A stretch of DNA of 64,000 nt from Tritrichomonas musculus. Lineage: Eukaryota; Parabasalia; Tritrichomonadida; Tritrichomonadidae. Where the stretch lies: NCBI GenBank assembly GCA_039105265.1, contig JAPFFF010000012.1:496001-560000 (forward strand). The letters run 5' to 3'. The notes under the pieces were generated by a model, which did not search any database, was not told where the DNA came from, and saw nothing but the letters and a program-made list of their open reading frames with translations. Shown in pieces: positions 1 to 10,497 of the stretch; position 1 is the stretch's first letter; each line of letters begins with the position of its first letter. A program made the position numbers and the translations under genes.

Positions 1-1280
1 ACTAACTGATAATTCTGAAAAACTCTAATTTCTACTGATATAATATAATAGTATTATTCTCAGAATAATATTCTTCCTGCTTCTTTCATAAAATAATAAA
101 ATTAAAACTTTCCAAACATCATTGAAAAAATAGTTCATATAATAAAGATGAAGTATAAAGTGTAAATACTTTTTTATCTCATATAATTAAATATTAATAT
201 ATGGTTCAGATTTGTTTCAACGTTTATCTTCTATACATCAAAATAAACCCCAATTAAATATAAATGGATGAAACTTTTTGAATTATTGAATACGATAATT
301 TTTTTGTTGTTTTGATTAAAAATATAATATTTAAAATGAATATTTTCAATATTAATTGATATTGGAAATCATTTTAAAAATTGATAAAATTTGTTTCCCC
401 ATCAAATTTTCTATTTTTCAAATTTGAATAAACTTTTCAAAATTATAAGATTTAATTAAAATAGATATATCTTTTTCTTAAAAAGGTATGTTTAGCATAT
501 TCTTTCTATTTTTAATTTCACGTTACTTTTAGTGCATAAAAAACTGATATTTATAGCATTTAATGCACATTAAAAAATAATTCTTATTTTCTAAAGTAAT
601 AATGAGATTTGGCTTAGAATCCTTAAAAAATTACATTTAGGAATAAAATTTTATAACAATTACGTAAAAATGAATAATAATAAAACATTTTTTTCATAAT
701 GGATAATCTTTATTTATTAAATTTAATAAATTTTTTAACCTTCGTGACGAAGGCTTTACCATCTAATCAAGTTCTTTTTAACCTTTTTCTTTTTAAAAAA
801 TTTGTTTCTGAATAAATTATTGAAAATGTTCAAAAGCAAAAATCGAAAAATAATTTTTGTTTATTATGAATTTCAAATATTCGATGGTTTTTAATTCAAA
901 TTTCAAAAATCAGCATTTGAATTTAAAATAAGAAAAGAAAAATTGAGTAAACAAAGAAAATATTAGCATTTCTTCACCAATTTGTTGAAGAATTTTATAA
1001 TAATTATTATTGGTAAACTAATAATAGTTCAAAATTGAAAGAAATTTCAACGATTTTTTTGAAAAACTAATAGTCATCATCAACATCTAAAATTTATCGA
1101 TCGTTTTATTTAGCCATTTTTTGCGAAATGCGTGAAAAAAAGGAAAAACTTTCTTAAAATGCTAAAATAAGGTGATATTATTTTGAATATCCGATCATTT
1201 GCTTCAATCATTGAAAAAGTTGTTTTGAAACTAAATTTTAAAATTTGAAAAAAAAAAAGAATCAAAAATAAAACTAACAA
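1..1280. other. A+T-rich intergenic stretch upstream of ABC gene 1
   Basis: No supported gene. The sequence is very A+T-rich with short homopolymers. The only recognisable signal is the conserved ABC upstream motif near its right end, listed separately. Confidence 0.7.
1186..1200 (+). promoter_or_regulatory. Conserved upstream motif AATATCCGATCA of ABC gene 1, with Inr-like TCATTT
   Basis: The 12-mer AATATCCGATCA lies about 85-95 nt before the ATG at 1281. The same core (CCGATCA) precedes ABC genes 2 and 4, with a variant before gene 3. Its tail, TCATTT at 1195-1200, fits the trichomonad initiator consensus TCAYTW, so this is a plausible transcription start. The role is inferred from position and conservation only. 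Confidence 0.45.
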
Positions 1281-3059
1281 ATGGGCCGTCGAGTTGAAGA
1301 TAATGCTTATGAAATAACAGGCAGCGAGCTTATTCGATGCTATAAATTAATGTCAAAAAAATGGATATTTTGGATAGGTGCGTTCTTTACTTTATGCTCA
1401 GGTGCTGCTCCAATGTTAATGAACATTATTATGGCTGATATGATGAACTTAATGACAACTCAAATTGATGATAGTTTTACTAAAGAAGTTGGAAAACTAT
1501 GTTTGAAAATGTTATATGTTGTTCTTGGAATGACAGCCGCTACAGTTATTGCTTTGGGCTTCAGATTTTACCTAAATCCACATTTTTTAATTGATATTCG
1601 ACAAGCCATGTATGATAGTTTAATGGAACAAGAAATTGCATTTTATGATGAAACACCTGCAGGTGTTTTAATTGGACGATTAGCAGAAGACGTGACACTG
1701 ATTAGATTTGTTTATGTTGAAAAACTCTTAATGGTTATCCAGCATTTAACACAAGCAGTTGTTGGTCTTATCCTTGCATTTTGCTATGTATGGCGTGTTA
1801 CTTTGGCTGTTTTTATCGGTATTCCAATTTCAGCTATTGTTTACATTATCGGTAATATTATTATCGAAAAATTATGGCTCCAATATAACAAGTGCGTTAC
1901 TGAATGCATTGATAAAGCTGAAGAAGCAATTACACAGATCCGAACTGTTAAAGCCTTTGACTGTGAACTTAAAGAAGCTGCTCTCTATTCTAAAAGTATT
2001 GGCGGAATTGAAGATGTTGCTAGGAAATGGTCAATTCTTGCTGGTGTCAAAGATGGATTTATTTCGATGCTTACTTGGGGAATGATGGCTGGTCTCATGT
2101 ATTATACATATTGGCTAATGGTTAGAAAACCATACCTCAACGTTGAATCGGGAGATATCATGATTTTGATGATGTCAATGATGCTTGGAACAATGGGTAC
2201 CTCACTTGCCCTTGCAGCTGTAGATGATTTCAAGAAAACAAGAATTTCTGCTGCTAAAGTTCTTAATATTGTTGAAAAGAAGCCTGAAACGGATCGTCAT
2301 AAAGGTTCAAATACAATAAATGGAAAAGATCATGTTGTTGGAAAAGTAGAGTTCCGTGATGTTGCTTTCAGATATAAGACAAGAGAAGAATATGCAGTTA
2401 AGAATCTCTCGTTCGTCATTAATCCAGGAGAGACCGTCGCACTCGTTGGTGAATCTGGATGTGGAAAGTCAACAACTTTACAATTGTTACAACGTTTCTA
2501 TGAAATCGAGAAAGGAAAAATTCTTGTTGATGATGTTGATATTCGTACTTTGTCACAAATTTTCTTAAGATCACAAATCGCAATTGTTCCTCAAGGTCCA
2601 GTTTTGTTCTCAATGTCAATCAAAGACAACATTCGTTATGCTAAACCTAAAGCTGATGGACAAGATGTTGCGAATGCGGCGAGAACAGGAAATGCGCATG
2701 ACTTCATTATGGAACTTCCTCAGAATTATGATACGGTCGTTCAACAAACTTCTCTTTCTGGAGGTCAGAAACAGAGAATTTGTATATCAAGAGCAATTTT
2801 GATGAATTCTCCAATCTTACTCTTAGATGAAGCGACAGCTGCACTTGACACAGAAAGTGAACAACTCGTTCAGCAATCTCTTGAAACTGTTCGTCATGGA
2901 AAAACGGCGATTGTAGTTGCACATCGTCTTGCGACAGTTATGAACGCAGATCGAATCCTTGTCTTCAAAGATGGCAAGATCCATGAATCAGGCACCCACA
3001 AAGAACTTCTTAAGCAAGATGGTTTGTATGCGGATTTAGTTAAATTCCAACTCGAATAA
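1281..3059 (+). CDS. ABC half-transporter, ABCB/P-glycoprotein type (copy 1)
   Basis: A 592-residue protein with one transmembrane domain followed by one nucleotide-binding domain, the half-transporter layout that acts as a dimer and exports lipids, drugs or peptides. Substrate unknown. Residues about 30-330 hold hydrophobic helices of the type-IV ABC exporter fold. The NBD has Walker A GESGCGKST (about 390-398), the Q-loop in VPQGPVLF, signature LSGGQ (492-496), Walker B ILLLDE with D516 and catalytic E517, and the switch histidine H548. All catalytic residues are present, so it looks functional. The ATG at 1281 is preferred because the N-terminus MGR aligns with the other copies. The stop reads TAAA. 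Half-size P-glycoprotein homologues are known in Trichomonas. It is the first of three same-strand copies in 10 kb. Confidence 0.93.
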   Translation: MGRRVEDNAYEITGSELIRCYKLMSKKWIFWIGAFFTLCSGAAPMLMNIIMADMMNLMTTQIDDSFTKEVGKLCLKMLYVVLGMTAATVIALGFRFYLNPHFLIDIRQAMYDSLMEQEIAFYDETPAGVLIGRLAEDVTLIRFVYVEKLLMVIQHLTQAVVGLILAFCYVWRVTLAVFIGIPISAIVYIIGNIIIEKLWLQYNKCVTECIDKAEEAITQIRTVKAFDCELKEAALYSKSIGGIEDVARKWSILAGVKDGFISMLTWGMMAGLMYYTYWLMVRKPYLNVESGDIMILMMSMMLGTMGTSLALAAVDDFKKTRISAAKVLNIVEKKPETDRHKGSNTINGKDHVVGKVEFRDVAFRYKTREEYAVKNLSFVINPGETVALVGESGCGKSTTLQLLQRFYEIEKGKILVDDVDIRTLSQIFLRSQIAIVPQGPVLFSMSIKDNIRYAKPKADGQDVANAARTGNAHDFIMELPQNYDTVVQQTSLSGGQKQRICISRAILMNSPILLLDEATAALDTESEQLVQQSLETVRHGKTAIVVAHRLATVMNADRILVFKDGKIHESGTHKELLKQDGLYADLVKFQLE

Positions 3060-4136
3060 ATTTTTTTAATTAATAAAGAATTAGTCTTTCACAAAATATT
3101 CGAGTGACCATTTATCTATTCAATTTTAATTTTTTAGATTGTGTCATTTTCTTTATAAAAAATTTGCTATTTTTTTGCATTTTCATAATTTTGCATGATC
3201 ACAAATGCAATAGAAACCAAATGCTTTGCTTGAAAATTAATAAAGAATATCTTCCCATAACGATAAAAACTTTTTGATTGATTCATTGAAAAAAATATAA
3301 TGATGTAAAAAAAGCAAATCAAACTTTTCAACTGAAAAAATTAATTTTCCTTTTTTAAGTTGCTCTCAACTGAAAAAATGTCTTTGAAATCATAAAATAC
3401 ACAATAAAACTTTTCATTATCATCATTTGAACTGCGATAGTATAAAGGAAATTATTGATCATTATTGATAATTTGTTTGCCAATAAGAAAAAAAAAAAAG
3501 AAAACGCGATTGTAACAAAGATAATTAATTAAAGTGAAGTAAATAAAAATATAAATATATTAATTAAGTTTTCAAGCATTGATTTTTTTTTTAATTGTTA
3601 TCGTATTATTAACAAGGAAAGCGGGATTTGATCAAATGAGAATAGCACGAAAATAATTGCATCATAAAGGATGCTTTGACGGCATTTCAAACATAAAAAT
3701 TGATGAATATTTCGTCATTAAAAAAATAAGATAATGATATGATGTAAACATATGCTTTGAAAAAACGATACGATCAAAAAAATTCAATGATTTATATATT
3801 TGTGATAAAAAAACAGTATTTTTTTTATTTACTGCTGCGTAAATTATTGATAATTTTGGAGTAAAATTTTTGCTTTCCATAATTTAATCATTATTTCATT
3901 GAAATTACTATCAAATTTGAATTGGATTTACCATCATTTTTTGAATAAAACTGCATTTTTTCTTTTACCATCATTTATGTTTTCTGAAGACATTGAAATT
4001 GTCAGAAAAATGAAAAAATTGAGTAAAAATGACTAGAGATTTTATCCATAAAAAAGCATAAGGGAAACTCTCCATCTATTTATTTTGAGCAAAATTTTAA
4101 AAGCATGATATTTGAGTAATAAATGAAGTAAATTTC
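3060..4136. other. Intergenic spacer between ABC genes 1 and 2
   Basis: A+T-rich, with several poly-A/T runs. Only one short ORF with no recognisable content, and no TIR pair seen. Nothing supported. Confidence 0.6.
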
Positions 4137-4148
4137 AATATCCGATCA
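4137..4148 (+). promoter_or_regulatory. Conserved upstream motif AATATCCGATCA of ABC gene 2
   Basis: Exact match to the 12-mer before ABC gene 1, here about 42-53 nt before the ATG at 4190. The surrounding spacer is otherwise dissimilar, which suggests a conserved functional site. Role inferred. Confidence 0.5.
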
Positions 4149-4189
4149 TACGATTTTTCTGATAAAAGTTTTGGTACCAAAATTAAAAA

Positions 4190-5968
4190 ATGGGCCGTAA
4201 AGCTGAAGATACAAAATACGAGGTTACAGGAAATGAATTGGGCCGGTGTTATAAATTAATGACGAAAAGGTGGGCTTTTGGAATTGGTGCATTTTTCACA
4301 TTATGTGCTGGTGCTGCTCCAATGTTAATGAACATTGTTATGGCTGATATGATGAACTTAATGACAGCTGCACCTGATGATAATTTTACTAAAGAAGTTG
4401 GAAAACTATGTTTGAAATTATTATATGTTGTTATTGGTATGACAGCTGCAACTGTTCTTGCATTAGGATTCAGAATGTATCTTAATCCATGTTATTTAAT
4501 TGATCTCAGAGGAGCCATGTACGATAGTTTAATGGAGCAAGAAATTGCATTTTATGATGAAACGCCCGCAGGTATTTTAATTGGACGATTAGCTGAAGAC
4601 GTGACACTGATTAGATTTGTTTATATTGAAAAACTCTTGATGACAGTTCAGCATTTAGCACAAGCTGTTGTTGGTCTCATCCTTGCCTTTGCCTATGTAT
4701 GGCGTGTTACACTCGCTGTCTTTGTTGGTCTCCCAATTTCAGCAATTGTTTACATTATCGGTAATATTATTATCCAAAAATTATGGCTCCAATATAACAA
4801 ATGTGTTACTGAATGCATTGATAAAGCTGAAGAAGCAATTACACAGATCCGAACTGTTAAAGCCTTCGACTGCGAACTTAAAGAAGCTGCTCTCTATTCT
4901 AAAAGTATTGGCGGAATTGAAGATGTTGCTAAGAATTGGTCAATTCTTGCTGGTGTCAAAGATGGATTCATTTCAATGCTTACTTGGGGAATGATTGCAG
5001 GTCTCATGTATTACACTTACTGGCTCATTGTAAGGAAACCTTACTTAGACGTTCAATCAGGTGATATGATGATTTTGATGATGTCAATGATGATGGGAAC
5101 AATGGGTATCACACAAGCTCTCGCTGCTGTTGATGACTTCAAGAAAACAAAGATTTCTGCTGCTAAAGTTCTTAATATTGTTGAAAAGAAACCTGAAACT
5201 GATCGTCATAAAGGCTCAAACACAATAAATGGAAAAGATCATGTTGTTGGAAAAGTAGAGTTCCGTGATGTTGCTTTCAGATATAAGACAAGAGAAGAAT
5301 ATGCAGTTAAGAATCTCTCGTTCGTCATTAATCCAGGAGAGACCGTCGCACTCGTTGGTGAATCTGGATGTGGAAAGTCAACAACTTTACAATTGTTACA
5401 ACGTTTCTATGAAATCGAGAAAGGAAAAATTCTTGTTGATGATGTTGATATTCGTACTTTGTCACAAATTTTCTTAAGATCACAAATCGCAATTGTTCCT
5501 CAAGGTCCAGTTTTGTTCTCAATGTCAATCAAAGACAACATTCGTTATGCTAAACCAAATGCGAATGAACAAGATGTTGCGAATGCGGCGAGAACAGGAA
5601 ATGCACATGACTTCATTATGGAACTTCCTCAGAATTATGATACGGTCGTTCAGCAAACTTCTCTTTCTGGAGGTCAGAAACAGAGAATTTGCATATCAAG
5701 AGCAATTTTGATGAATTCTCCAATCTTACTCTTGGATGAAGCGACAGCTGCACTTGACACAGAAAGTGAACAACTCGTTCAGCAATCTCTTGAAACCGTT
5801 CGTCATGGAAAAACGGCGATTGTAGTTGCACATCGTCTTGCGACAGTTATGAACGCAGATCGAATCCTTGTCTTCAAAGATGGCAAGATCCATGAATCAG
5901 GCACCCACAAAGAACTTCTTAAGCAAGATGGTTTGTATGCGGACTTAGTTAAATTCCAACTCGAATAA
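4190..5968 (+). CDS. ABC half-transporter, ABCB/P-glycoprotein type (copy 2)
   Basis: 592 residues, collinear with copy 1 without gaps: N-terminal export-type membrane domain, then an NBD with Walker A GESGCGKST, LSGGQ, ILLLDEAT and the VAHRL H-loop. The C-terminal half is almost identical to the other copies at DNA level. The membrane half has many replacements, for example the TAAPDDN loop near residue 65 where copy 1 has TTQIDDS. Its membrane half most resembles copy 4 (34638-36416), with which it shares TAAPDDN and the MMMGTMGITQALAAV segment. Stop is TAAA. Intact and likely functional; a different substrate range is possible but not shown. Confidence 0.93.
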   Translation: MGRKAEDTKYEVTGNELGRCYKLMTKRWAFGIGAFFTLCAGAAPMLMNIVMADMMNLMTAAPDDNFTKEVGKLCLKLLYVVIGMTAATVLALGFRMYLNPCYLIDLRGAMYDSLMEQEIAFYDETPAGILIGRLAEDVTLIRFVYIEKLLMTVQHLAQAVVGLILAFAYVWRVTLAVFVGLPISAIVYIIGNIIIQKLWLQYNKCVTECIDKAEEAITQIRTVKAFDCELKEAALYSKSIGGIEDVAKNWSILAGVKDGFISMLTWGMIAGLMYYTYWLIVRKPYLDVQSGDMMILMMSMMMGTMGITQALAAVDDFKKTKISAAKVLNIVEKKPETDRHKGSNTINGKDHVVGKVEFRDVAFRYKTREEYAVKNLSFVINPGETVALVGESGCGKSTTLQLLQRFYEIEKGKILVDDVDIRTLSQIFLRSQIAIVPQGPVLFSMSIKDNIRYAKPNANEQDVANAARTGNAHDFIMELPQNYDTVVQQTSLSGGQKQRICISRAILMNSPILLLDEATAALDTESEQLVQQSLETVRHGKTAIVVAHRLATVMNADRILVFKDGKIHESGTHKELLKQDGLYADLVKFQLE

Positions 5969-6624
5969 ATTATCATTAATAAAGTAATAAATCTTTTAAC
6001 TTTTCTTCTTGTTTTTTTTTTTTTTTTTTTTTTTTTTGTTATACGATTCAATTTTGTTTCAATATGTTTTGAACCGTAACAACTGAATTTCATGAAAAGT
6101 GCCAAAATAAAAAGACTATAATTTTTGAGTCGAAGAAGATAGAATAAAGATCATTACAAAGGTTTCTATTAGAAAAGCCAAAAACTTGCGAAAGGTAGAA
6201 AAAGTTTGGAATTTTCAAATCGTAAATAATGATTTGAATTTTTTTGTGAAGATATTTCAGTTTCTATCAATTTCTAAAAACATAAAATAACTTCAATTTT
6301 AATCATTTTTTTAGAGTAAAATAACGAATGTTAATGATTTAGAAGGTCTTCATTTTTTATCTAATTCAAATTTGAATTTATGTTTGACACTGAATTTTAA
6401 TTTTTGAATCAAACTGCTTTCTGCCATTTTATTTCCTTTCAAAAAATCAAGAATTTTTTGTTAAAAAAAATTGAGTCACTTGATTTTTAAAAAAGGACAA
6501 AAAAAAATATTGAATTGCAAATGAAACTTCAAATTTGAAATGAGTGAAAGTGCCAAAAACAAAAAGTTGAAGTTTATTGTGCATTAAGAATGGATATATC
6601 TAATTAAAATTGCAATTTTGACAT
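5969..6624. other. Spacer with long poly-T tract
   Basis: Contains a T run of more than 20 bases around 6010-6037 just after ABC gene 2. A+T-rich with no gene supported. The run makes length errors in this stretch likely. Confidence 0.6.
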
Positions 6625-7135
6625 GAATATTACTAGGGTTGACTGTCAAGTGAAATGACTGTCCCTACCTTCACTTTTTATAAAAAATACGTTATTTTTG
6701 TTACTTTTTTTGGACAGAAAATCGTTATTTACGTCTATATTTGGTCGGAAAATACTCAAAATTTGAAAGAGCAGTCCACTAACAAAAATGATGGATAGTT
6801 TTTTCTTTAGTTAATTAATCAAAATGTTTCAAAGATAGCAATTGATTTTTAAAATAAAATGGAGAGGAAAAAACGTTGACCAAAATTTTGAAAGCAATTA
6901 AATGAGTATTATCAAATATTGAAAAACAATAAAAATTTTATTCCGATAAAAATCAAAAATTTTCTAATTCAAATCAAAACAAATATCAATCCAAAAATTG
7001 AGTGGCTGTCCACAATTGAATTGGCTGTCCAAATATGGACAGATTTGGACTGTGGACAGCTGGTGTAAAAAAATACGTTGCTTTTTGGACAGTCTCCTTT
7101 GAAAAAGTTGTGGACAGTCAACCCTAGGAATATTA
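6625..7135. mobile_element. hAT-type MITE, 495 bp, with 8-bp target duplication
   Basis: Element 6633-7127 has perfect 15-bp terminal inverted repeats (CTAGGGTTGACTGTC at the left, its reverse complement at 7113-7127). It is flanked on both sides by the same 8 bases GAATATTA (6625-6632 and 7128-7135). An 8-bp duplication with TIRs of this form is characteristic of the hAT superfamily. The interior has no coding capacity but holds several scattered copies of TGGACAG/CTGTCCA in both orientations, resembling hAT subterminal transposase-binding repeats. It is therefore a non-autonomous element moved by a hAT transposase. The exact TSD and TIRs argue for fairly recent insertion. Confidence 0.88.
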
Positions 7136-8621
7136 TTATTGAAATTTATGATTGAATAAAAAATGAAAAATATTCATAATCAGCGAATTGTATTGCATTA
7201 TAAAAGCATTTCTTTGGATTTTTTATAAGAACGAACAACAAGTATCAAAATTTTGCAAGAAGAAATCAACATTTGAGTAAAATGAAAGTTAATGATAGCA
7301 AATCATAAAATGAACTTCTATGTTCATCCAAAGAATGAAAATAACTTGTTTTTGTCATTTGAAAATAAGAAATGCTTGAATAAATGAGAATAAAATGATA
7401 ACATGTGGCTAGAAATTAAATTGAAAACTTGTAAACTTTTTGAATCGAAACTTTATTACAATTCAAATTCAAGAACATTTTGTTTTCTAAGTTTAGCTAA
7501 CTTTTTCATCATTAAATAAGCAGTTTTTCATTTCTAATGATTCATAATAATTTTTATCATTTTATATAGACATGTTTTTCAGAAAAAGTCGAACTTTTCC
7601 AACGGAAAAGTGTATTTTTTTTTTTTTTTTTTAATAAATCGTTTCAAATTTCAATTTCGATCACTTTTAAGAAAACTCCAAAAAATTGATTCCTTTTGGA
7701 ATATTTATTTTCGTTTGAATTCTGCTATTAATGTTGATTTGGCCATTAATGAAAAATAAAAAAAGATTGATTTAGCCATTAAACTTGGGCTATAAATAAA
7801 TCGTTTCAAATTTCAATATCGATCACTTTTATTTAAATTGAATGTATGTTCAATAATTCTTAGAGGTTTATTTTTTTGAATTTTTGAATATAGGTGCAAC
7901 GTCTAGCTTCTTGTGATACAATCATTCCTTGAGTAAAAAATATTATTCTATAACATAAATTAAAGCTAATTATAATTTTTAATAGAGGTCTCTTTTGACA
8001 ATTCCAAGATATAGATAAAATATTTTTTAGGAAAAAACGTGCTGTATTAATTTCTTTCAAAAATAGTTATAAAATCAATTCAAAATAATAAAATCCATTA
8101 GTCAAAAAGTCATTCTAAAATTATTTTACAAAAAATGCAAAATATTAAGATTTGATACATATTTATAATGAATATATTATTATATTATGAGATTATAACT
8201 CTCAAATCAGTTTAATTTATTTTCCTTATTAAGATAAAATAATTTTATTTATATGATTATTCAAATAAAAACAATACTTTATCAAAAAGCTGATATTAAA
8301 CAAAAGCATATCTCAGTTTTCACAATAACAATTCTTATTAAATTTATATTTTAGATATAATATATATAATGTAAACTGTATAATGATTTATATACAATGA
8401 CAATCACGCGCTATAAAAGTTTAAAAGTTCTAAAACCGTTTGTTTATAAATATAATTATCTTTGTATTTTAATAAAAAATATAAATTAATAAATAATATA
8501 TAATAATAATACTCAATATAAAATATATATAATATATATAAATATTAAAAATAATTCCATATCATGAGATATATTATTATGATATTTTTTGGGAAAAAGT
8601 TAGATGTTTTACCTATTTTTG
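7136..8621. other. Spacer with a 37-bp direct repeat
   Basis: No supported gene; the 66-codon reverse ORF at 7860-8060 shows nothing recognisable. A 37-bp direct repeat with one mismatch lies at 7633-7669 and 7795-7831 (starts AATAAATCGTTTCAAATTTC), with a smaller repeat of GATTTRGCCATTAA between. A poly-T run precedes the first copy. Confidence 0.65.
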
Positions 8622-8632
8622 AATTTCGATCA
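8622..8632 (+). promoter_or_regulatory. Variant ABC upstream motif (AATTTCGATCA) of gene 3
   Basis: A diverged form of the CCGATCA-containing motif of genes 1, 2 and 4, about 87-97 nt before the ATG at 8719. A second GCGATCAT lies at 8671. Weaker than the other three. Confidence 0.3.
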
Positions 8633-8718
8633 TGATAGAAAATTGAAAACTTTTAATTCAAATTCATAGCGCGATCATAATATTTTTGAAAGTAATTGAA
8701 TAACAAAAAAATATTAAA

Positions 8719-10497
8719 ATGGGCCGTAAACCAGAAGATACTAATTACGAAATTTCGGGAAATGAAATAGGTCGTTGCTTTAAGTTGTTGAAGAAAAAGT
8801 GGCTTTTTGGAATTGGTGCAGTTTTCACGTTATGCGCTGGTGCTTCACCATTGTTGATGAACGTCATCATGGCGGACATGATGAACTTAATGACATCTCA
8901 AATTGATGATAATTTTGTTAAAGATATTGGTAAACTATGTTTGAAATTATTATATGTTGTTCTTGGTATGACAGCTGCAACGGTTCTCGCATTAGGATTC
9001 AGAATTTATCTCCATCCATGTTACTTAATTGATCTCAGAGGAGCCATGTACGACAGTTTAATGGAACAAGAAGTTGCATTTTACGATGAAACGCCATCAG
9101 GTATTTTAATTGGACGATTAGCAGAAGATGTTACGCTTGTTAGACAGATTTACATAGATAAATTACTTACTGTTGTTCAACATATCGCTCAAGCAGTTGC
9201 CGGTCTCATCCTTGCTTTCGCTTACGTATGGCGTGTTACACTTGCTGTTTTTGTTGGCCTCCCAATTTCAGCAATTGTTTACATTGTTGGAAACATTTTC
9301 ATTGATAAATTATGGAAGCAATACAATAAATGCGTTACAGAATGCATTGATAAAGCTGAAGAAGCAATTAACCAAATCAGAACTGTTAAAGCCTTCGATT
9401 GTGAACTTAAAGAAGCTGCTCTCTACACTAAAAGTATTGGAGGAATTGAACAAGTTGCCAAAAGATGGTCAATCGTTGCTGGTGTCAAAGATGGATTCAT
9501 TTCAATGCTTACTTGGGGAATGATTGCAGGTCTCATGTATTACACTTACTGGCTCATTGTAAGGAAACCTTACCTAGACGTTCAATCAGGTGATATGATG
9601 ATTTTGATGATGTCAATGATGCTTGGAACAATGGGTATTGGTCAAGCTCTCGCTGCTATTGATGACTTCAAGAAAACAAAGATTTCTGCTGCTAAAGTTC
9701 TTAATATTGTTGAAAAGAAGCCTGAAACGGATCGTCATAAAGGTTCAAACACAATAAATGGAAAAGATCATGTTGTTGGAAAAGTAGAGTTCCGTGATGT
9801 TGCCTTCAGATATAAGACAAGAGAAGAATATGCAGTTAAGAATCTCTCGTTCGTCATTAATCCAGGAGAGACCGTCGCACTCGTTGGTGAATCTGGATGT
9901 GGAAAGTCAACAACTTTACAATTGTTACAACGTTTCTATGAAATCGAGAAAGGAAAAATTCTTGTTGATGATGTTGATATTCGTACTTTGTCACAAATTT
10001 TCTTAAGATCACAAATCGCAATTGTTCCTCAAGGTCCAGTTTTGTTCTCAATGTCAATCAAAGACAACATTCGTTATGCTAAACCAAATGCAAGTGACCA
10101 AGATGTTGCGAATGCGGCGAGAACAGGAAATGCGCATGACTTCATTATGGAACTTCCTCAGAATTATGATACGGTCGTTCAACAAACTTCTCTTTCTGGA
10201 GGTCAGAAACAGAGAATTTGTATATCAAGAGCAATTTTGATAAATTCTCCAATCTTACTCTTGGATGAAGCGACAGCTGCACTTGACACAGAAAGTGAAC
10301 AACTCGTTCAGCAATCTCTTGAAACCGTTCGTCATGGAAAAACGGCGATTGTAGTTGCACATCGTCTTGCGACAGTTATGAACGCCGATCGAATCCTTGT
10401 CTTCAAAGATGGCAAGATCCATGAATCAGGCACCCACAAAGAACTTCTTAAGCAAGATGGCCTTTATGCTGATCTTGTCAAATTCCAACTTGAATAA
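8719..10497 (+). CDS. ABC half-transporter, ABCB/P-glycoprotein type (copy 3)
   Basis: 592 residues, same layout and same catalytic motifs as copies 1, 2 and 4. The membrane half is the most divergent of the intact copies (for example VRQIYIDKLLTVVQHIAQAVAG around residues 140-160, and IGQALAAIDD near 310). The NBD is near identical to the others. It carries the base variant GAACGCCGATCG in the 3' part, also found in the pseudogene at 31325-31485, which makes it the best match as donor for that tract. Stop is TAAA. Likely functional. Confidence 0.93.
   Translation: MGRKPEDTNYEISGNEIGRCFKLLKKKWLFGIGAVFTLCAGASPLLMNVIMADMMNLMTSQIDDNFVKDIGKLCLKLLYVVLGMTAATVLALGFRIYLHPCYLIDLRGAMYDSLMEQEVAFYDETPSGILIGRLAEDVTLVRQIYIDKLLTVVQHIAQAVAGLILAFAYVWRVTLAVFVGLPISAIVYIVGNIFIDKLWKQYNKCVTECIDKAEEAINQIRTVKAFDCELKEAALYTKSIGGIEQVAKRWSIVAGVKDGFISMLTWGMIAGLMYYTYWLIVRKPYLDVQSGDMMILMMSMMLGTMGIGQALAAIDDFKKTKISAAKVLNIVEKKPETDRHKGSNTINGKDHVVGKVEFRDVAFRYKTREEYAVKNLSFVINPGETVALVGESGCGKSTTLQLLQRFYEIEKGKILVDDVDIRTLSQIFLRSQIAIVPQGPVLFSMSIKDNIRYAKPNASDQDVANAARTGNAHDFIMELPQNYDTVVQQTSLSGGQKQRICISRAILINSPILLLDEATAALDTESEQLVQQSLETVRHGKTAIVVAHRLATVMNADRILVFKDGKIHESGTHKELLKQDGLYADLVKFQLE

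Noticed and set aside
2356-2619. Recurring 60-72-codon ORFs in other frames of every ABC copy, identical between copies
   Set aside because: Their identity follows from the near-identical NBD DNA; they have no independent start context or recognisable content.
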